A DNA stretch of 64,000 nt from Bacteroidales bacterium (lineage in GTDB: Bacteria > Bacteroidota > Bacteroidia > Bacteroidales > UBA3663), in the NCBI GenBank assembly GCA_017449065.1, contig JAFSKF010000053.1, forward strand, positions 1 through 64,000, read 5' to 3'. The translations under genes were made by a program, and so were the position numbers. The notes under the pieces were generated by a model, which had not been told where the DNA came from, ran no database searches, and saw only the letters and a list, made by a program, of their open reading frames with translations. The stretch's first letter is position 1; every line of letters begins with the position of its first letter. Shown piece by piece: positions 44,302 to 53,945 of the stretch.

Positions 44302-44895
44302 TTAGTAGAATGTGCCAGGATTGGCATTGGGTGCTTCAACTCGCTGATAAACGTAAGTGGAAACATTTTTGTCAAACGTAAAACCGATGAACGGATAAAT
44401 ACCGTACTGTCCTTTATCCGGATTAATGATAACATTGATGCGACTGAAATCACCATTGAACTTTGCATAATCGGTGGCATAACCGGCAACATAAATGACA
44501 CCTCCTCTTGGAATATCTCTACCTAAGATGGGACGTGTCACGTGATAAATGTGTACACCATCCTGATCTCTGTCAAACTGGAAGTCTAACGGATCGCGTA
44601 CAGATGTAAAAATTCCGGAAGCATTTCCCGACGGAATGTCCTGATTGGCAAAACCGCAGGCATAGCCAGATGCTTCACTTGGGAAGCCGGCACGAGATCC
44701 ATCATACTTGGCCAAATAAAATGTTCTGTAGTCGTTGTCAAAGTGCACATAAATTTTCTGCGAATTTGAAATGTCTCTCGTTTCCCCATACTGAGAAACG
44801 GTTTTTACCAATCTGTAGGCAAACGTTTGAGCATTTGCAGCGGTAAAGAAAGCCATAAAAATGGCGGCTGTTAAAATCAGAAAGTTCTTTTTCAT
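44302..44895 (-). CDS. Small secreted protein of unknown function
   Basis: 197 residues with a signal peptide (MKKNFLILTAAIFMAFFTAANAQ). The mature part is beta-rich (YRLVKTVSQYGETRD, KIYVHFDNDYRTFYLAKYDG, SRINVIINPDKGQYGIYPFI). The start of the mature part and the last strands resemble the protein encoded just upstream (YYELEKTVTNGNQRSA; SRLNLYLGNGTIHVYTRR), so the two are paralogues in one operon. I do not recognise a domain. Confidence 0.7.
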   Translation of the reverse strand: MKKNFLILTAAIFMAFFTAANAQTFAYRLVKTVSQYGETRDISNSQKIYVHFDNDYRTFYLAKYDGSRAGFPSEASGYACGFANQDIPSGNASGIFTSVRDPLDFQFDRDQDGVHIYHVTRPILGRDIPRGGVIYVAGYATDYAKFNGDFSRINVIINPDKGQYGIYPFIGFTFDKNVSTYVYQRVEAPNANPGTFY

Positions 44896-44923
44896 AGAGT
44901 ATGATTATGGATTAATAAGTAGT

Positions 44924-45568
44924 TTATTCTATGTATCCTTTTCCGCGACAGGTCTCGCAATAAACGTGATAATGTCCGTAATATTCATCCTTCTTACAGA
45001 TATCGCACCACTTTTTCTTGCCTGCCACAGAACCCGTGGCTCCAACCATCGACCATCGCGGTTCGCGACCGGAACCTTTACAAACCTGACATTCGCGTGG
45101 AGGACGTGCAGGCCGGTTCGGAGTAACGGTTGAGGCTGGTTCGGGATAGACTGCCATAGCCGGCACTTCTTCCTTCCTATATATCCTCTTTGCTGATTCC
45201 GATGAAGGAGAACTGCGACGGGTGTAAACATGGATGGTTCCATTGCCAAGATACAAATTAAGACGGGAATAGTCCGCATTGAAAACATAACTCAATTCTC
45301 TTCCCAAATAGGCCTTCCCCTCAAAAAGAGGGTGCCCGTTATTGGAATTCTTGTATTGGACAAAACCGTATCCGAAACTGCTGCCGTTAGCATCGCATTC
45401 GTAGAGTCCGTTTGAATTAATAGCCAGATAATGTCCATCGCCTGAAGCACTTCGCTGGTTTCCGTTTGTCACCGTTTTCTCCAATTCGTAGTAATACACC
45501 ATATTCTGTGCGATGGAATGTACTCCAACACAAAACAGGAAAGCCAAAAATAAGCAAACTCTTTTCAT
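44924..45568 (-). CDS. Secreted protein with C-terminal DnaJ-type zinc-finger motifs
   Basis: 214 residues from the ATG at 45568, chosen for the signal peptide (MKRVCLFLAFLFCVGVHSIAQ); the ATG at 45601 would add 11 residues. The first half is a beta domain shared with the neighbour at 44302. The C-terminal 60 residues carry CxxCxGxG-type motifs (CQVCKGSG, CDICKK, CETCRGKG), as in the DnaJ central zinc finger, behind a Pro-rich linker (TPNRPARPPRE). A zinc finger of this sort on an exported protein is unusual. First gene of a two-gene operon with its own promoter. Confidence 0.75.
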   Translation of the reverse strand: MKRVCLFLAFLFCVGVHSIAQNMVYYYELEKTVTNGNQRSASGDGHYLAINSNGLYECDANGSSFGYGFVQYKNSNNGHPLFEGKAYLGRELSYVFNADYSRLNLYLGNGTIHVYTRRSSPSSESAKRIYRKEEVPAMAVYPEPASTVTPNRPARPPRECQVCKGSGREPRWSMVGATGSVAGKKKWCDICKKDEYYGHYHVYCETCRGKGYIE

Positions 45569-45598
45569 TTCACAGCATTTTGATTTAGTTTCTCGCGG

Positions 45599-45606
45599 CA
45601 AAGGTA
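45599..45606 (-). promoter_or_regulatory. -7 element of the secreted pair operon
   Basis: TACCTTTG on the minus strand, 31 nt from the start. No good -33 TTTG. Confidence 0.45.
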
Positions 45607-45777
45607 AAGATAAATTCTTAAAACCTGCAACTTTTTGAGCGTTTTTTTTACGATATACAGAACAAATGTATATTTTAGACTAAAAAATACTCCACTACCC
45701 AAAATATACAGCCTCAAGTGTTTATAAAATACCGATATCTGCTGAAAACTTGGATAATTCCTATTCTGATGTTACTT

Positions 45778-46719
45778 TCAATGCTGGAAAATCCAGAAAA
45801 ACACCCAATCCACACATCTCTCTCCTACTCCAAGAAGAATAAAGAGAAAAATGATAATTCTTGCTGACCAGATGGCAGTTTTAGTGGGATCGTTGCCTAA
45901 GGAAAGCAAGAGATGAAGGGCTATGGGAACAGCCAGCAAGGCAAAATAGGTCGGATAGGAAAAGAACAGCATCACCAGCAAGAACAGGCTCATCGAACTG
46001 ATGAAATGCAAAGCGGCCTGTGTGCGCAAACTGCTGATACCATACAGGAAATAGCCACTGAACAGATAACCGATGGTTACCAACAACAGGAAAGCAATGA
46101 AAACATAGCCCGTAAAGCCCTCAGCAAAAACAGGGAAAACGGGTAAGTGCCAATCCACCAACTGAACGAACGACTGGAGATATGCATCGCCGCTATCTGG
46201 ACTGACCAGCAAGGTCAGCACACAATATATGAGCCAAACCGAAGTAGCCGCACCCGTAAGCACACAGCACAGATTGCGGAAAGAAACGCTTCGGATGTGA
46301 AAAAGCAAAGCGATGATAAGAATAAGCCAGAACAAGGACTGGGCATCCAACCACGTAAGTGCCCCTACGATGGCTCCCAATTCCAAACAAACCAATGGGC
46401 TGTCGGAATTCTGCCAGATACCGGCTCCTAAATGGAAAATCCCGACTAACGCAATCAGGAACACATCCAGATACCACCAAGGGAAAGAAGGTGGCAGACA
46501 AATGACACTTAAATTCAGTACACACGACATCAGCACCCAACCTTGAAACAGGGTATGCGTACCGCTTTTGGTAACCAATCGGTTCCTATCGAGCAAGAAC
46601 AAAGTGATAAAGACAAGAAGCCCTGAAAGCAGAAAGTTGGTAGCCAATACCCACCAGTCGGACATTCCCCAATACACTTGGGAAAGCATCACAAACAGAT
46701 AAAGAAAGAACAGTATCAT
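45778..46719 (-). CDS. Polytopic inner-membrane protein of unknown function
   Basis: 313 residues with about nine hydrophobic segments (first MILFFLYLFVMLSQVYWGM; last IIIFLFILLGVGERCVDWVF). Aromatic-rich loops (PPSFPWWYLDVF, SLFWLILII) and few charges. I do not recognise a transporter or enzyme signature; it resembles Bacteroidales membrane proteins of the DUF6427 kind, but I am not sure. It starts 24 nt downstream of the purD stop and probably belongs to its transcript. Confidence 0.7.
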   Translation of the reverse strand: MILFFLYLFVMLSQVYWGMSDWWVLATNFLLSGLLVFITLFLLDRNRLVTKSGTHTLFQGWVLMSCVLNLSVICLPPSFPWWYLDVFLIALVGIFHLGAGIWQNSDSPLVCLELGAIVGALTWLDAQSLFWLILIIALLFHIRSVSFRNLCCVLTGAATSVWLIYCVLTLLVSPDSGDAYLQSFVQLVDWHLPVFPVFAEGFTGYVFIAFLLLVTIGYLFSGYFLYGISSLRTQAALHFISSMSLFLLVMLFFSYPTYFALLAVPIALHLLLSLGNDPTKTAIWSARIIIFLFILLGVGERCVDWVFFWIFQH

Positions 46720-46743
46720 GACAAGTGGGTATTGGAGTATCGC

Positions 46744-48084
46744 TTAGAACTTATTCAGATCCTGACCGATATCGTGGCGATAGTATTTGCCGTCGAACCG
46801 GATAATCTCGGCACCACGCATGGATTGTGCCAGAGCCGCATTACGATCGTCACCATAAGAAGTGACACAGATGACACGTCCGCCAGCCGTTACGGTCTCA
46901 CCGTTAGCATTCAGCGCGGTGCCGGCATGGAACAGGATACTCTTCTCAGCATTCTGGGCTGGAGCGACGACGCCCTGTGTGAACAAAGCATTATCGAGAC
47001 CTGTCATTACCTTGCCTTTCTCGTAGCTGCCCGGATAGCCGCCGCTCACCAACACAACGGTCACAGCGGTACGCGGATCGATTTCGAGCGACTTCTCGTC
47101 AAGATTGCCTTCAGCTACTCCTTCCAAGAGGTCGAGCAAATCGCTTTGGATGCGCGGCATCACCACTTCGGTTTCCGGATCGCCCATACGCACATTATAT
47201 TCGATCACCATCGGATCGCCTGCATGGTAGTGCTGAATGTCGCGATCCATGCGAATCAGACCCAAGAAGATAAAGCCTTTATATTTCAGGCCCTCAGCCT
47301 TCAGACCCTCGATGGTAGGACGCACAATACGCTCCTCCACTTTCTGCATAAACACCTCGTCTGCAAACGGTACCGGAGAGCAGTTACCCATACCACCCGT
47401 ATTCAAGCCGGTATCGCCTTCTCCGATACGCTTGTAGTCTTTGGCAACCGGCAGAATCTTATAGTGTCCGTTGCCGTCGGTCAGCACGAATACCGAGCAC
47501 TCGATGCCCGACATAAACTCCTCGATCACCACAGTGGCAGATGCTGCGCCAAACATACCGCCCAGCATCTCCTTCAGTTCTTTCTTCGCTTCGTCGAGGG
47601 TAGGCAGAATCAGCACGCCCTTGCCAGCAGCCAGACCGTCAGCCTTCAAGACGTATGGCGCCTGCAATTCCTCCAGAAAGCTACAGGCTTCGTCGTATTC
47701 AGCCGCCGTAAAACTGCGGTAACGGGCTGTCGGTACCTGATGACGGGTCATGAAGCCTTTGGCAAAGTCCTTGGAACCTTCCAGCTGGGCAGCTGCCTTC
47801 GAAGGACCGATCACCTTAGGGGCATTCGGAATCTGCTCGAAATAATCGACAATACCATTCACCAACGGATCTTCAGGTCCCACCACGATGAGATCGATTT
47901 GCTCCTGCTTGCAAAAATCGGCAATCTTATCAAATTCGTTGACCTTGATAGCCACATTCTGTCCGTAGGCAGACGTTCCGGCGTTGCCGGGTGCGATGAA
48001 AAGCTGATTACACTTTGGACTTTGAACCAATTTCCAGGCAATGGCACATTCACGTCCACCACTACCAAGCAGAAGAACCTTCAT
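46744..48084 (-). CDS. purD: Phosphoribosylamine-glycine ligase
   Basis: 446 residues, slightly longer than the common 420-430. Second step of purine synthesis: phosphoribosylamine, glycine and ATP give GAR. The start [19 protein letters not shown] is the classic PurD N-terminus; the ATP-grasp motifs follow: [69 protein letters not shown]. Upstream of a membrane protein gene and downstream of der on the same strand, with a 39-nt gap to der. Confidence 0.97.
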   Translation of the reverse strand: MKVLLLGSGGRECAIAWKLVQSPKCNQLFIAPGNAGTSAYGQNVAIKVNEFDKIADFCKQEQIDLIVVGPEDPLVNGIVDYFEQIPNAPKVIGPSKAAAQLEGSKDFAKGFMTRHQVPTARYRSFTAAEYDEACSFLEELQAPYVLKADGLAAGKGVLILPTLDEAKKELKEMLGGMFGAASATVVIEEFMSGIECSVFVLTDGNGHYKILPVAKDYKRIGEGDTGLNTGGMGNCSPVPFADEVFMQKVEERIVRPTIEGLKAEGLKYKGFIFLGLIRMDRDIQHYHAGDPMVIEYNVRMGDPETEVVMPRIQSDLLDLLEGVAEGNLDEKSLEIDPRTAVTVVLVSGGYPGSYEKGKVMTGLDNALFTQGVVAPAQNAEKSILFHAGTALNANGETVTAGGRVICVTSYGDDRNAALAQSMRGAEIIRFDGKYYRHDIGQDLNKF

Positions 48085-48123
48085 GTTGATGATATTTTTT
48101 AGATGATTGATTATAGAAGCTGA

Positions 48124-49482
48124 TTATTTCTCGCGCATAAAGATATTGATCGGTGTGCCTGAGAAGTCCCACTTCTCGCGGATCTTGTTCTCCAGATACC
48201 GGCGATAAGGCTCCTTGACCCACTGAGGCAGATTGCAGAAGAAAGCGAAACTCGGCACCTGAGGCACATTGATGTGCTCCTCGTGGCTCTTATCGTCGCT
48301 GACCGTAGTGGTAGCCTTCAGCTGAGTGACATACTTAATCTTCACGAACTTGCCCTTGTTATTCGGTGGCGGATAAGCACCGATCACATCGAGCATATAT
48401 TCGTTCAGTTCGCTGGTCTTCACCACGCGTTTGCGATTCTCATACACTTTGCAGGCAGTCTCAATGACGCGATAAATACGCTGTTTGGTGACAGCTGACG
48501 CAAAGATGATCGGGAAGTCGGTGAACGGAGCAAAACGTTGGCGGATGGCATCCTCCATACACTTGACCGACTCTTTGCTCTTATCAGCCATAATATCCCA
48601 CTTGTTGACGCAAACCACCAAACCCTTGCGGTTCTTTTCGATGAGCGAGAAGATATTCATATCCTGTGCCTCGACACCACGGGTGGCATCGATCATCAAG
48701 ATGCAGACATCTGAATTTTCGATTGCCCTAATGGAACGGAGCACCGAATAATACTCGATATCTTCGTTTACCTTGTTCTTCTTGCGGATTCCGGCGGTAT
48801 CGACCAGATAGAAAGCAAAACCGAACTTATCGTATTTGGTGTAGATGGAATCGCGTGTAGTGCCCGCAATATCGGTCACAATGTGGCGCTCCTCTCCCAT
48901 AAAGGCATTCAGGAGCGACGATTTGCCGACATTCGGACGTCCCACGATGGCAAACTTCGGAAGGTCTTCCAGATCGTCGGAATCTTCCTTTTTGAAACGG
49001 CTGCAAATCTCGTCGAGCAAATCACCTGTTCCCGAACCGTTGGCAGAAGAAATCACAAATGGATCGCCCAAGCCTAATTTATAGAATTCTGCGGCATAGA
49101 TATGCTGATCGTAGTTGTCGGCTTTATTGGCCACAACAATCACTTCTTTCTTCGATTTGCGGAGAATGCGAGCCACGCTGTCATCCAGATCGGTGATGCC
49201 GTTCATGATATCGACCAGAAACAGAATCACATCTGCTTCCTCGATAGCAATTTCCACCTGTTTGTTGATTTCGTCTTCGAAGATATCTTCGGAATTGACT
49301 ACCCAACCTCCGGTATCGACCAGCGAAAACTCACGTCCACTCCAAATAACATGTCCGTACTGGCGGTCGCGGGTAGTGCCTGCCACTTCGCTCACAATCG
49401 CTGTGCGTGATTCTGTCAGACGATTAAAAAGGGTCGATTTACCTACATTCGGACGACCCACAATAGCAACTAAATTTCCCAT
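48124..49482 (-). CDS. der: Ribosome biogenesis GTPase Der (EngA)
   Basis: 452 residues with the tandem GTPase layout unique to Der: first G1 [14 protein letters not shown] with DTGGW and NKADN; second G1 [14 protein letters not shown] (about residue 183) with DTAGI and NKWDI; then a KH-like C-terminal domain ([12 protein letters not shown]...). It acts in 50S subunit maturation. It is 96 nt downstream of era; both ribosome-assembly GTPases lie behind fabH and rpmF, as in other Bacteroidota. Confidence 0.97.
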   Translation of the reverse strand: MGNLVAIVGRPNVGKSTLFNRLTESRTAIVSEVAGTTRDRQYGHVIWSGREFSLVDTGGWVVNSEDIFEDEINKQVEIAIEEADVILFLVDIMNGITDLDDSVARILRKSKKEVIVVANKADNYDQHIYAAEFYKLGLGDPFVISSANGSGTGDLLDEICSRFKKEDSDDLEDLPKFAIVGRPNVGKSSLLNAFMGEERHIVTDIAGTTRDSIYTKYDKFGFAFYLVDTAGIRKKNKVNEDIEYYSVLRSIRAIENSDVCILMIDATRGVEAQDMNIFSLIEKNRKGLVVCVNKWDIMADKSKESVKCMEDAIRQRFAPFTDFPIIFASAVTKQRIYRVIETACKVYENRKRVVKTSELNEYMLDVIGAYPPPNNKGKFVKIKYVTQLKATTTVSDDKSHEEHINVPQVPSFAFFCNLPQWVKEPYRRYLENKIREKWDFSGTPINIFMREK

Positions 49483-49578
49483 TTCTATATGTATTATATA
49501 TTAATAATGTGTCACCAGCCTCACAGCACGCTTTCACAAGCGCAGGGAAGAAGTATCCGGTGACGAGAATTCATTTCT

Positions 49579-50481
49579 TTATTCGGGATTGTAACCGAAG
49601 CTGTTCAAATCCCTCAGGTTATTGCGCCAGTCTTTCTCCACTTTGACGAAAGTCTTGAGCATAACCTGCTTGCCAAAAAAGGTTTCGATATCCTTACGGG
49701 CAAGCATACCCAACTTCTTGAGCATGGCTCCCCCTTTACCGATAATGATGCCTTTCTGGCTGTCGCGTTCGCAATAGATAAGAGCGCTGATATCAATCAG
49801 CTTGTCGCTCTCCTTGAACTGCTCGACACGAACTTCGCACGCATAAGGAATTTCCTTATCGTATAATTGCAGAATCTTTTCGCGAATGATTTCGGTGACA
49901 AAGAAACGTGCCGGCTTGTCGGTCAACTGGTCTTTGTCGAAGTAGGGCGGACACTCTGGCAGAAGTTCCTTGATTTTCGACTGCAAAATATCCGTTCCGA
50001 AACTGTGCAACGCTGAAATAGGAATAATCTCAGCCTCAGGCAGACGCTGATGCCACTCCTCCACTTTCTGAACCAGAACTTCCTGCGAAACCAGATCCAT
50101 CTTGTTCAAAACCACGATGACCTTGGGAGCCAAAGGGCCTTTGTCCTGACTCATGCGAATCACCGACTGCAAGAACTGCTCGTTTTTATCCGGCGTCTCA
50201 ATCGTATCGGTCAGATATAGCAGAATATCGGCATCCTGCAAAGCACTCTGACTGAATGCCAGCATCGATTCATGCAGTTTCGATACGGGTTTCAGCACGC
50301 CGGGTGTATCGCTATATACAATCTGCAGGTCTTCGGTATTGACAATACCCATGATGCGATGACGGGTGGTTTGCGCCTTGGCCGTAATGATGCTGAGACG
50401 CTCTCCCACCAGAATATTCATCAAAGTGGATTTTCCTACATTCGGATTACCGACAATGTTTACGAAGCCTGCCTTATGCAT
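49579..50481 (-). CDS. era: GTPase Era
   Basis: 300 residues. GTPase motifs [22 protein letters not shown] and NKMD are followed by the KH domain with its RNA-binding loop (GIIIGKGGAMLKKLG). Era binds the 3' end of 16S rRNA during 30S maturation. Separated by 6 nt from fabH, so they are co-transcribed. Confidence 0.97.
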   Translation of the reverse strand: MHKAGFVNIVGNPNVGKSTLMNILVGERLSIITAKAQTTRHRIMGIVNTEDLQIVYSDTPGVLKPVSKLHESMLAFSQSALQDADILLYLTDTIETPDKNEQFLQSVIRMSQDKGPLAPKVIVVLNKMDLVSQEVLVQKVEEWHQRLPEAEIIPISALHSFGTDILQSKIKELLPECPPYFDKDQLTDKPARFFVTEIIREKILQLYDKEIPYACEVRVEQFKESDKLIDISALIYCERDSQKGIIIGKGGAMLKKLGMLARKDIETFFGKQVMLKTFVKVEKDWRNNLRDLNSFGYNPE

Positions 50482-50487
50482 AGTTCA

Positions 50488-51483
50488 TCAGATTTTGCAA
50501 TCGCCCCAAGAAATATATACCGAACCCCAGGTAAAGCCAGAACCGAAAGCAGCCAGCAACAGACGATCGCCTTTCTTGATCTTTCCTTCCAAAGCGGCTT
50601 CGTGCAACGCAATCGGAATAGAAGCTGAAGAAGTGTTGCCTACATGTTCGATATTGCAGATTACTTTCTCTTCCGGAGCATTCAGATGCTGACGCACAGC
50701 ATCGATAATGCGTTTGTTGGCCTGATGTGTGCAGATCCAGTCGATGTCGTCGAGTGTCAGTTTACCTTCCTCCATCACTTCAGTCACCACGCTGGTCATA
50801 AAATTGACAGCGTTCTTAAACACATACTTACCATCCTGATAAATATAGTGCAAGCCTTTATCGACAGCCTCGTGGCTCGGAACATTGGCCGATCCGCCAC
50901 AATAACGAATCAAGTGATCGTGACCGGCACCATCGGCATGAATCTTGGCAATCTCTACACCAAACTCCTCGCTGGGTTCAATCAGGGCAGCTGCACCGCC
51001 ATCACCAAAGAGGGCACAGGTGGTACGATCCTGATAATTTACAAACGAGGTACATTTTTCAGCTGAACAGATGATAATCTTCTTATAGATACCCGATTTG
51101 ATGAAAGCCTGTGCCTGCTGCAAACAGTACAGAAAACCTGTACATGCTGACAGAATATCGTAGCACATAGCATTGCGGATGTTCAGCGCATCGGCAATGA
51201 CACAAGCGGTGGATGGCCAGGTATAATCGGGAGAAGAAGTGGCACAGATAAGCAGCTCAACCTCTTCAGGAGCAGTTCCTGTTTTTTCAAGTACATCGCG
51301 CACAGCAGGAATAGCCAACTGGCTCGATCCGGCGTGCTCATCTTTCAAAACTCTGCGTTCCTTGATACCTGTACGGGTTGTAATCCACTCGTCGTTCGTA
51401 TCTACCATGGTTGCAATCTCATCGTTGGTGAGAACATAATCAGGCAGATAGTGACTCAAACCTGTAATAGCTGCTTTAGTCAT
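50488..51483 (-). CDS. fabH: 3-oxoacyl-[acyl-carrier-protein] synthase III
   Basis: 331 residues. Catalytic triad visible: Cys in DILSACTGFLYCLQQA, His in WICTHQANKRIIDA and Asn in EHVGNTSSASIPIAL. It condenses acetyl-CoA (or branched acyl-CoA) with malonyl-ACP to begin fatty acid synthesis. Follows rpmF, the usual neighbour in many bacteria; plsX, often between them elsewhere, is absent here. Confidence 0.97.
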   Translation of the reverse strand: MTKAAITGLSHYLPDYVLTNDEIATMVDTNDEWITTRTGIKERRVLKDEHAGSSQLAIPAVRDVLEKTGTAPEEVELLICATSSPDYTWPSTACVIADALNIRNAMCYDILSACTGFLYCLQQAQAFIKSGIYKKIIICSAEKCTSFVNYQDRTTCALFGDGGAAALIEPSEEFGVEIAKIHADGAGHDHLIRYCGGSANVPSHEAVDKGLHYIYQDGKYVFKNAVNFMTSVVTEVMEEGKLTLDDIDWICTHQANKRIIDAVRQHLNAPEEKVICNIEHVGNTSSASIPIALHEAALEGKIKKGDRLLLAAFGSGFTWGSVYISWGDCKI

Positions 51484-51578
51484 AATAGCGAAATTTTAGA
51501 AAATATAAAGGCGTGTCTTACGGCACGCCTTTTAGTTCGGTTTACAAAGTAGCCTGAAAGGCGAACCAACTAACTGGG

Positions 51579-51764
51579 TTAGAGGGCAGCCTCTTTCTCG
51601 ATAGCGAGTTTACCGCGGTAGTAACCACACTCAGGACATACAGTGTGTGCCAAGTGCCAACCACCACAGTTAGGGCATACTACGATTGCCGGAACAACGG
51701 CCTTGTCATGCGTACGACGCTTAGCGGTACGCGTGTTTGATTGTCTTCTTTTAGGATGTGCCAT
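51579..51764 (-). CDS. rpmF: 50S ribosomal protein L32
   Basis: 61 residues: MAHPKRRQSNTRTAKRR start, then a zinc ribbon (CPNCGGWHLAHTVCPECG) with all four Cys, so this is the zinc-binding form. Located between the DUF177 gene and fabH, the conserved arrangement. Confidence 0.97.
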   Translation of the reverse strand: MAHPKRRQSNTRTAKRRTHDKAVVPAIVVCPNCGGWHLAHTVCPECGYYRGKLAIEKEAAL

Positions 51765-51849
51765 TTGTTTTTATTATTAATAATTAATCCTTCAAAACTG
51801 AAATAGAGCGGAAAGAGCCTGATACGCAAAAACTGGATTGAAATTTCCG

Positions 51850-52410
51850 TTAATCTTCCGTTCTAAGACCTTTGAGCGCTTCCCATCGCGGATCAACCGT
51901 TTCGGAATCTGCTTCGCTTTCTTCGCTCATATTGAGGAAATCCTCCTCGGAAGCGTCGATAGCAATATGCTCGCTCAACTTGCTCGACATTCCTGCATTG
52001 CATTGTCCGTAAGGATGCACATGCTTGATTGGAATAGCCAATTCGATAAACTCATAGAGAAACCAGCTGACGTTGATGATTCCTTTTTCTTCGGGAACAA
52101 CCACAATATCGTCGCCATCGTCCTTGAACTCCTTGCCAAAACGCACAATCAGATGACCGGTTGTTTTGATGGGCTGGTTCATTTCCTCCAGGCATCGGTC
52201 GCAAGGAACAATCACCTTGCCTTCCAATTCGAAGTTCAATTCAGACTGTTTGGCCTGTTTTTCAACCAAAACCTTGACTTTGATGTCGCCCTTCTGAATC
52301 TCTACGTCCTCCAACAGAGCAAAGAAAGCATTGTCGAGATGATATTCAATCACACTCTTGCCGATTGCCATCGTCTTGAGTTGGATGTTATACTGATCTA
52401 ACTTGCCCAT
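51850..52410 (-). CDS. DUF177 (YceD) family protein
   Basis: 186 residues. The central block VIVPCDRCLEEMNQPIKTTGHLIVRFG and the acidic DDIVVVPEEKGIINVSWFLYEFIELAIPI are typical of YceD/DUF177, including CxxC. In plants and E. coli its homologue affects 23S rRNA accumulation. Gene partner of rpmF in most bacteria. First gene of the DUF177-rpmF-fabH-era-der group, with a -7 element 39 nt upstream. Confidence 0.93.
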   Translation of the reverse strand: MGKLDQYNIQLKTMAIGKSVIEYHLDNAFFALLEDVEIQKGDIKVKVLVEKQAKQSELNFELEGKVIVPCDRCLEEMNQPIKTTGHLIVRFGKEFKDDGDDIVVVPEEKGIINVSWFLYEFIELAIPIKHVHPYGQCNAGMSSKLSEHIAIDASEEDFLNMSEESEADSETVDPRWEALKGLRTED

Positions 52411-52448
52411 TTTATTATTAACCTCTGCTTTTTTGAGTTAATCGGCTG

Positions 52449-52456
52449 CAAAGGTA
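52449..52456 (-). promoter_or_regulatory. -7 element of the DUF177-rpmF-fabH-era-der group
   Basis: TACCTTTG on the minus strand. No consensus -33. Confidence 0.5.
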
Positions 52457-52571
52457 CTAATAATTTTTTTATCTTGTATCTGTTTAGAGCAATAAATTGC
52501 GAAAATTCTGCAAAAAATCGTATTTTTGCCTTTTAAAGGTGCTTATTTGAACGAAAAAAATGTTGATAAGT

Positions 52572-53744
52572 CTATAATTCTATGCGAAAAGTGGTACCTT
52601 GTCCTACGGTGCTCGACTTCACAAAGATGCGTCCGTGATGATATTCCTCGACGATACGTTTCACCAAAGTCAGACCTAAGCCCCACCCTCTTTTCTTGGT
52701 GGTATATCCGGCTGTGAAAATCCGTTTCCACAGATTTTTGGCAATTCCTTTACCGTTATCGATGACTTCGATCACCACTTTGTTCTCCTGTTTCAACAGC
52801 AGATGAATCTGTTCTTTGGGCTTGTCTTGGGCATCGATGGCATTTTTACACAGATTCTCGATTACCCAGGCAAACAAAGGTTCGCAAATATAAGCCTCTA
52901 CAGGATAGTCGGGCAGATCGGCAGTTATGAAAATGTTTTGCGATGCACGCTTCTGCATATATTCCGACACGCTCTTAACCACTTGGCGGATATCGGTCTT
53001 TTCGAGAATCGGTTCAGAACCTATTTTCGAGAATCGGTCAGCTACCACACGCAAACGCTGCACATCCTTATCCATTTCTTCGCCCATATCCTGAATATCC
53101 GGTTTCTCGCTGTTTTTCAAGAGTTCCACCCATCCCATCAGCGACTGAATCGGGGTTCCCAGCTGATGAGCGGTTTCTTTCGAAAGTCCTACCCACACGC
53201 GGTTCTGTTCCGAACGCTTCCGGCTAAGCAGCATATAATATAATAACAGCAACAATACGATGACAGCCATCAGCTGTACATAAGGATAAAACTGCAATCT
53301 TTGCAACAGAATGGAATCATCGTAATACAGATATTGCTTCCAGTCGTCGGTAATATTGATTTCAAAGAAACTGCCTTTTTCCTGTAATTGCGGAATCTGT
53401 GTCTGAAGATAAGCAATCGTATCTTCGGTTGTAAATTCTCTTCCTATCGTGCGATAGAAAGGCACTTCAATATTTACGAATCCAAGAATAGATCCGTCTT
53501 TTTCTGTATAGAAAACGGGGATCGTGGTATTACCTCTAATCACTTCCCACTGCATCGAAAGATCGGCATCTGCATCAGCCAGAATAACCTGTTGATAGGC
53601 CTTGGCCCAAAGTGCCATCTTTTCGGTTTCCTCCTTCCCTAACGATTTGACCAAACCGTTGGAAAAATACAGAAACAAACCTATCAGCATTACTGACAGA
53701 AACAAAAAGACCCATTGAAGTGAATTTTTGAAATATGGACTCAT
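52572..53744 (-). CDS. Sensor histidine kinase, orphan
   Basis: 390 residues. Two membrane segments (about 10-27 and 155-175) frame a periplasmic sensor part of about 125 residues. The phosphorylation site lies in LSKETAHQLGTPIQSLMGWV (His about 202), a form common in Bacteroidota. ATP-binding motifs follow: N box NLCKNAIDA, G1 DNGKGIAK, F box RIFTAGYTTKKRG, G2 GWGLGLTLVKRIVEE. No response-regulator gene adjoins it, so its partner lies elsewhere. A TATTTTTG -7 element is at 53766-53773. Confidence 0.92.
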   Translation of the reverse strand: MSPYFKNSLQWVFLFLSVMLIGLFLYFSNGLVKSLGKEETEKMALWAKAYQQVILADADADLSMQWEVIRGNTTIPVFYTEKDGSILGFVNIEVPFYRTIGREFTTEDTIAYLQTQIPQLQEKGSFFEINITDDWKQYLYYDDSILLQRLQFYPYVQLMAVIVLLLLLYYMLLSRKRSEQNRVWVGLSKETAHQLGTPIQSLMGWVELLKNSEKPDIQDMGEEMDKDVQRLRVVADRFSKIGSEPILEKTDIRQVVKSVSEYMQKRASQNIFITADLPDYPVEAYICEPLFAWVIENLCKNAIDAQDKPKEQIHLLLKQENKVVIEVIDNGKGIAKNLWKRIFTAGYTTKKRGWGLGLTLVKRIVEEYHHGRIFVKSSTVGQGTTFRIEL

Positions 53745-53765
53745 GGTGTATAATTATTTCATTGG

Positions 53766-53773
53766 CAAAAATA
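53766..53773 (-). promoter_or_regulatory. -7 element of the sensor kinase gene
   Basis: TATTTTTG on the minus strand, 22 nt from the start codon. Confidence 0.4.
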
Positions 53774-53945
53774 TTCAACTAATATTATTTAAAACGAAAC
53801 AACAGACATTTTATTGCCTGTTGTCTGATAATTCTTGCAGATTATTCTTTAACCTGCTTTTTTTGCTCCATAGTTAAGAAAAAAATGTTCGTTAATTATG
53901 AAACAATTTTTTCTCAGTTATGCAGCAAAAATATGGTACGAAATA

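Noticed and set aside
46678..48102. 474-codon frame antisense to purD
   Set aside because: Histidine/arginine-rich shadow of purD, which is certain.
52521..52528. Plus-strand TATTTTTG promoter facing the end of the sensor kinase gene
   Set aside because: Matches the -7 pattern only, in very AT-rich DNA; nothing to transcribe.
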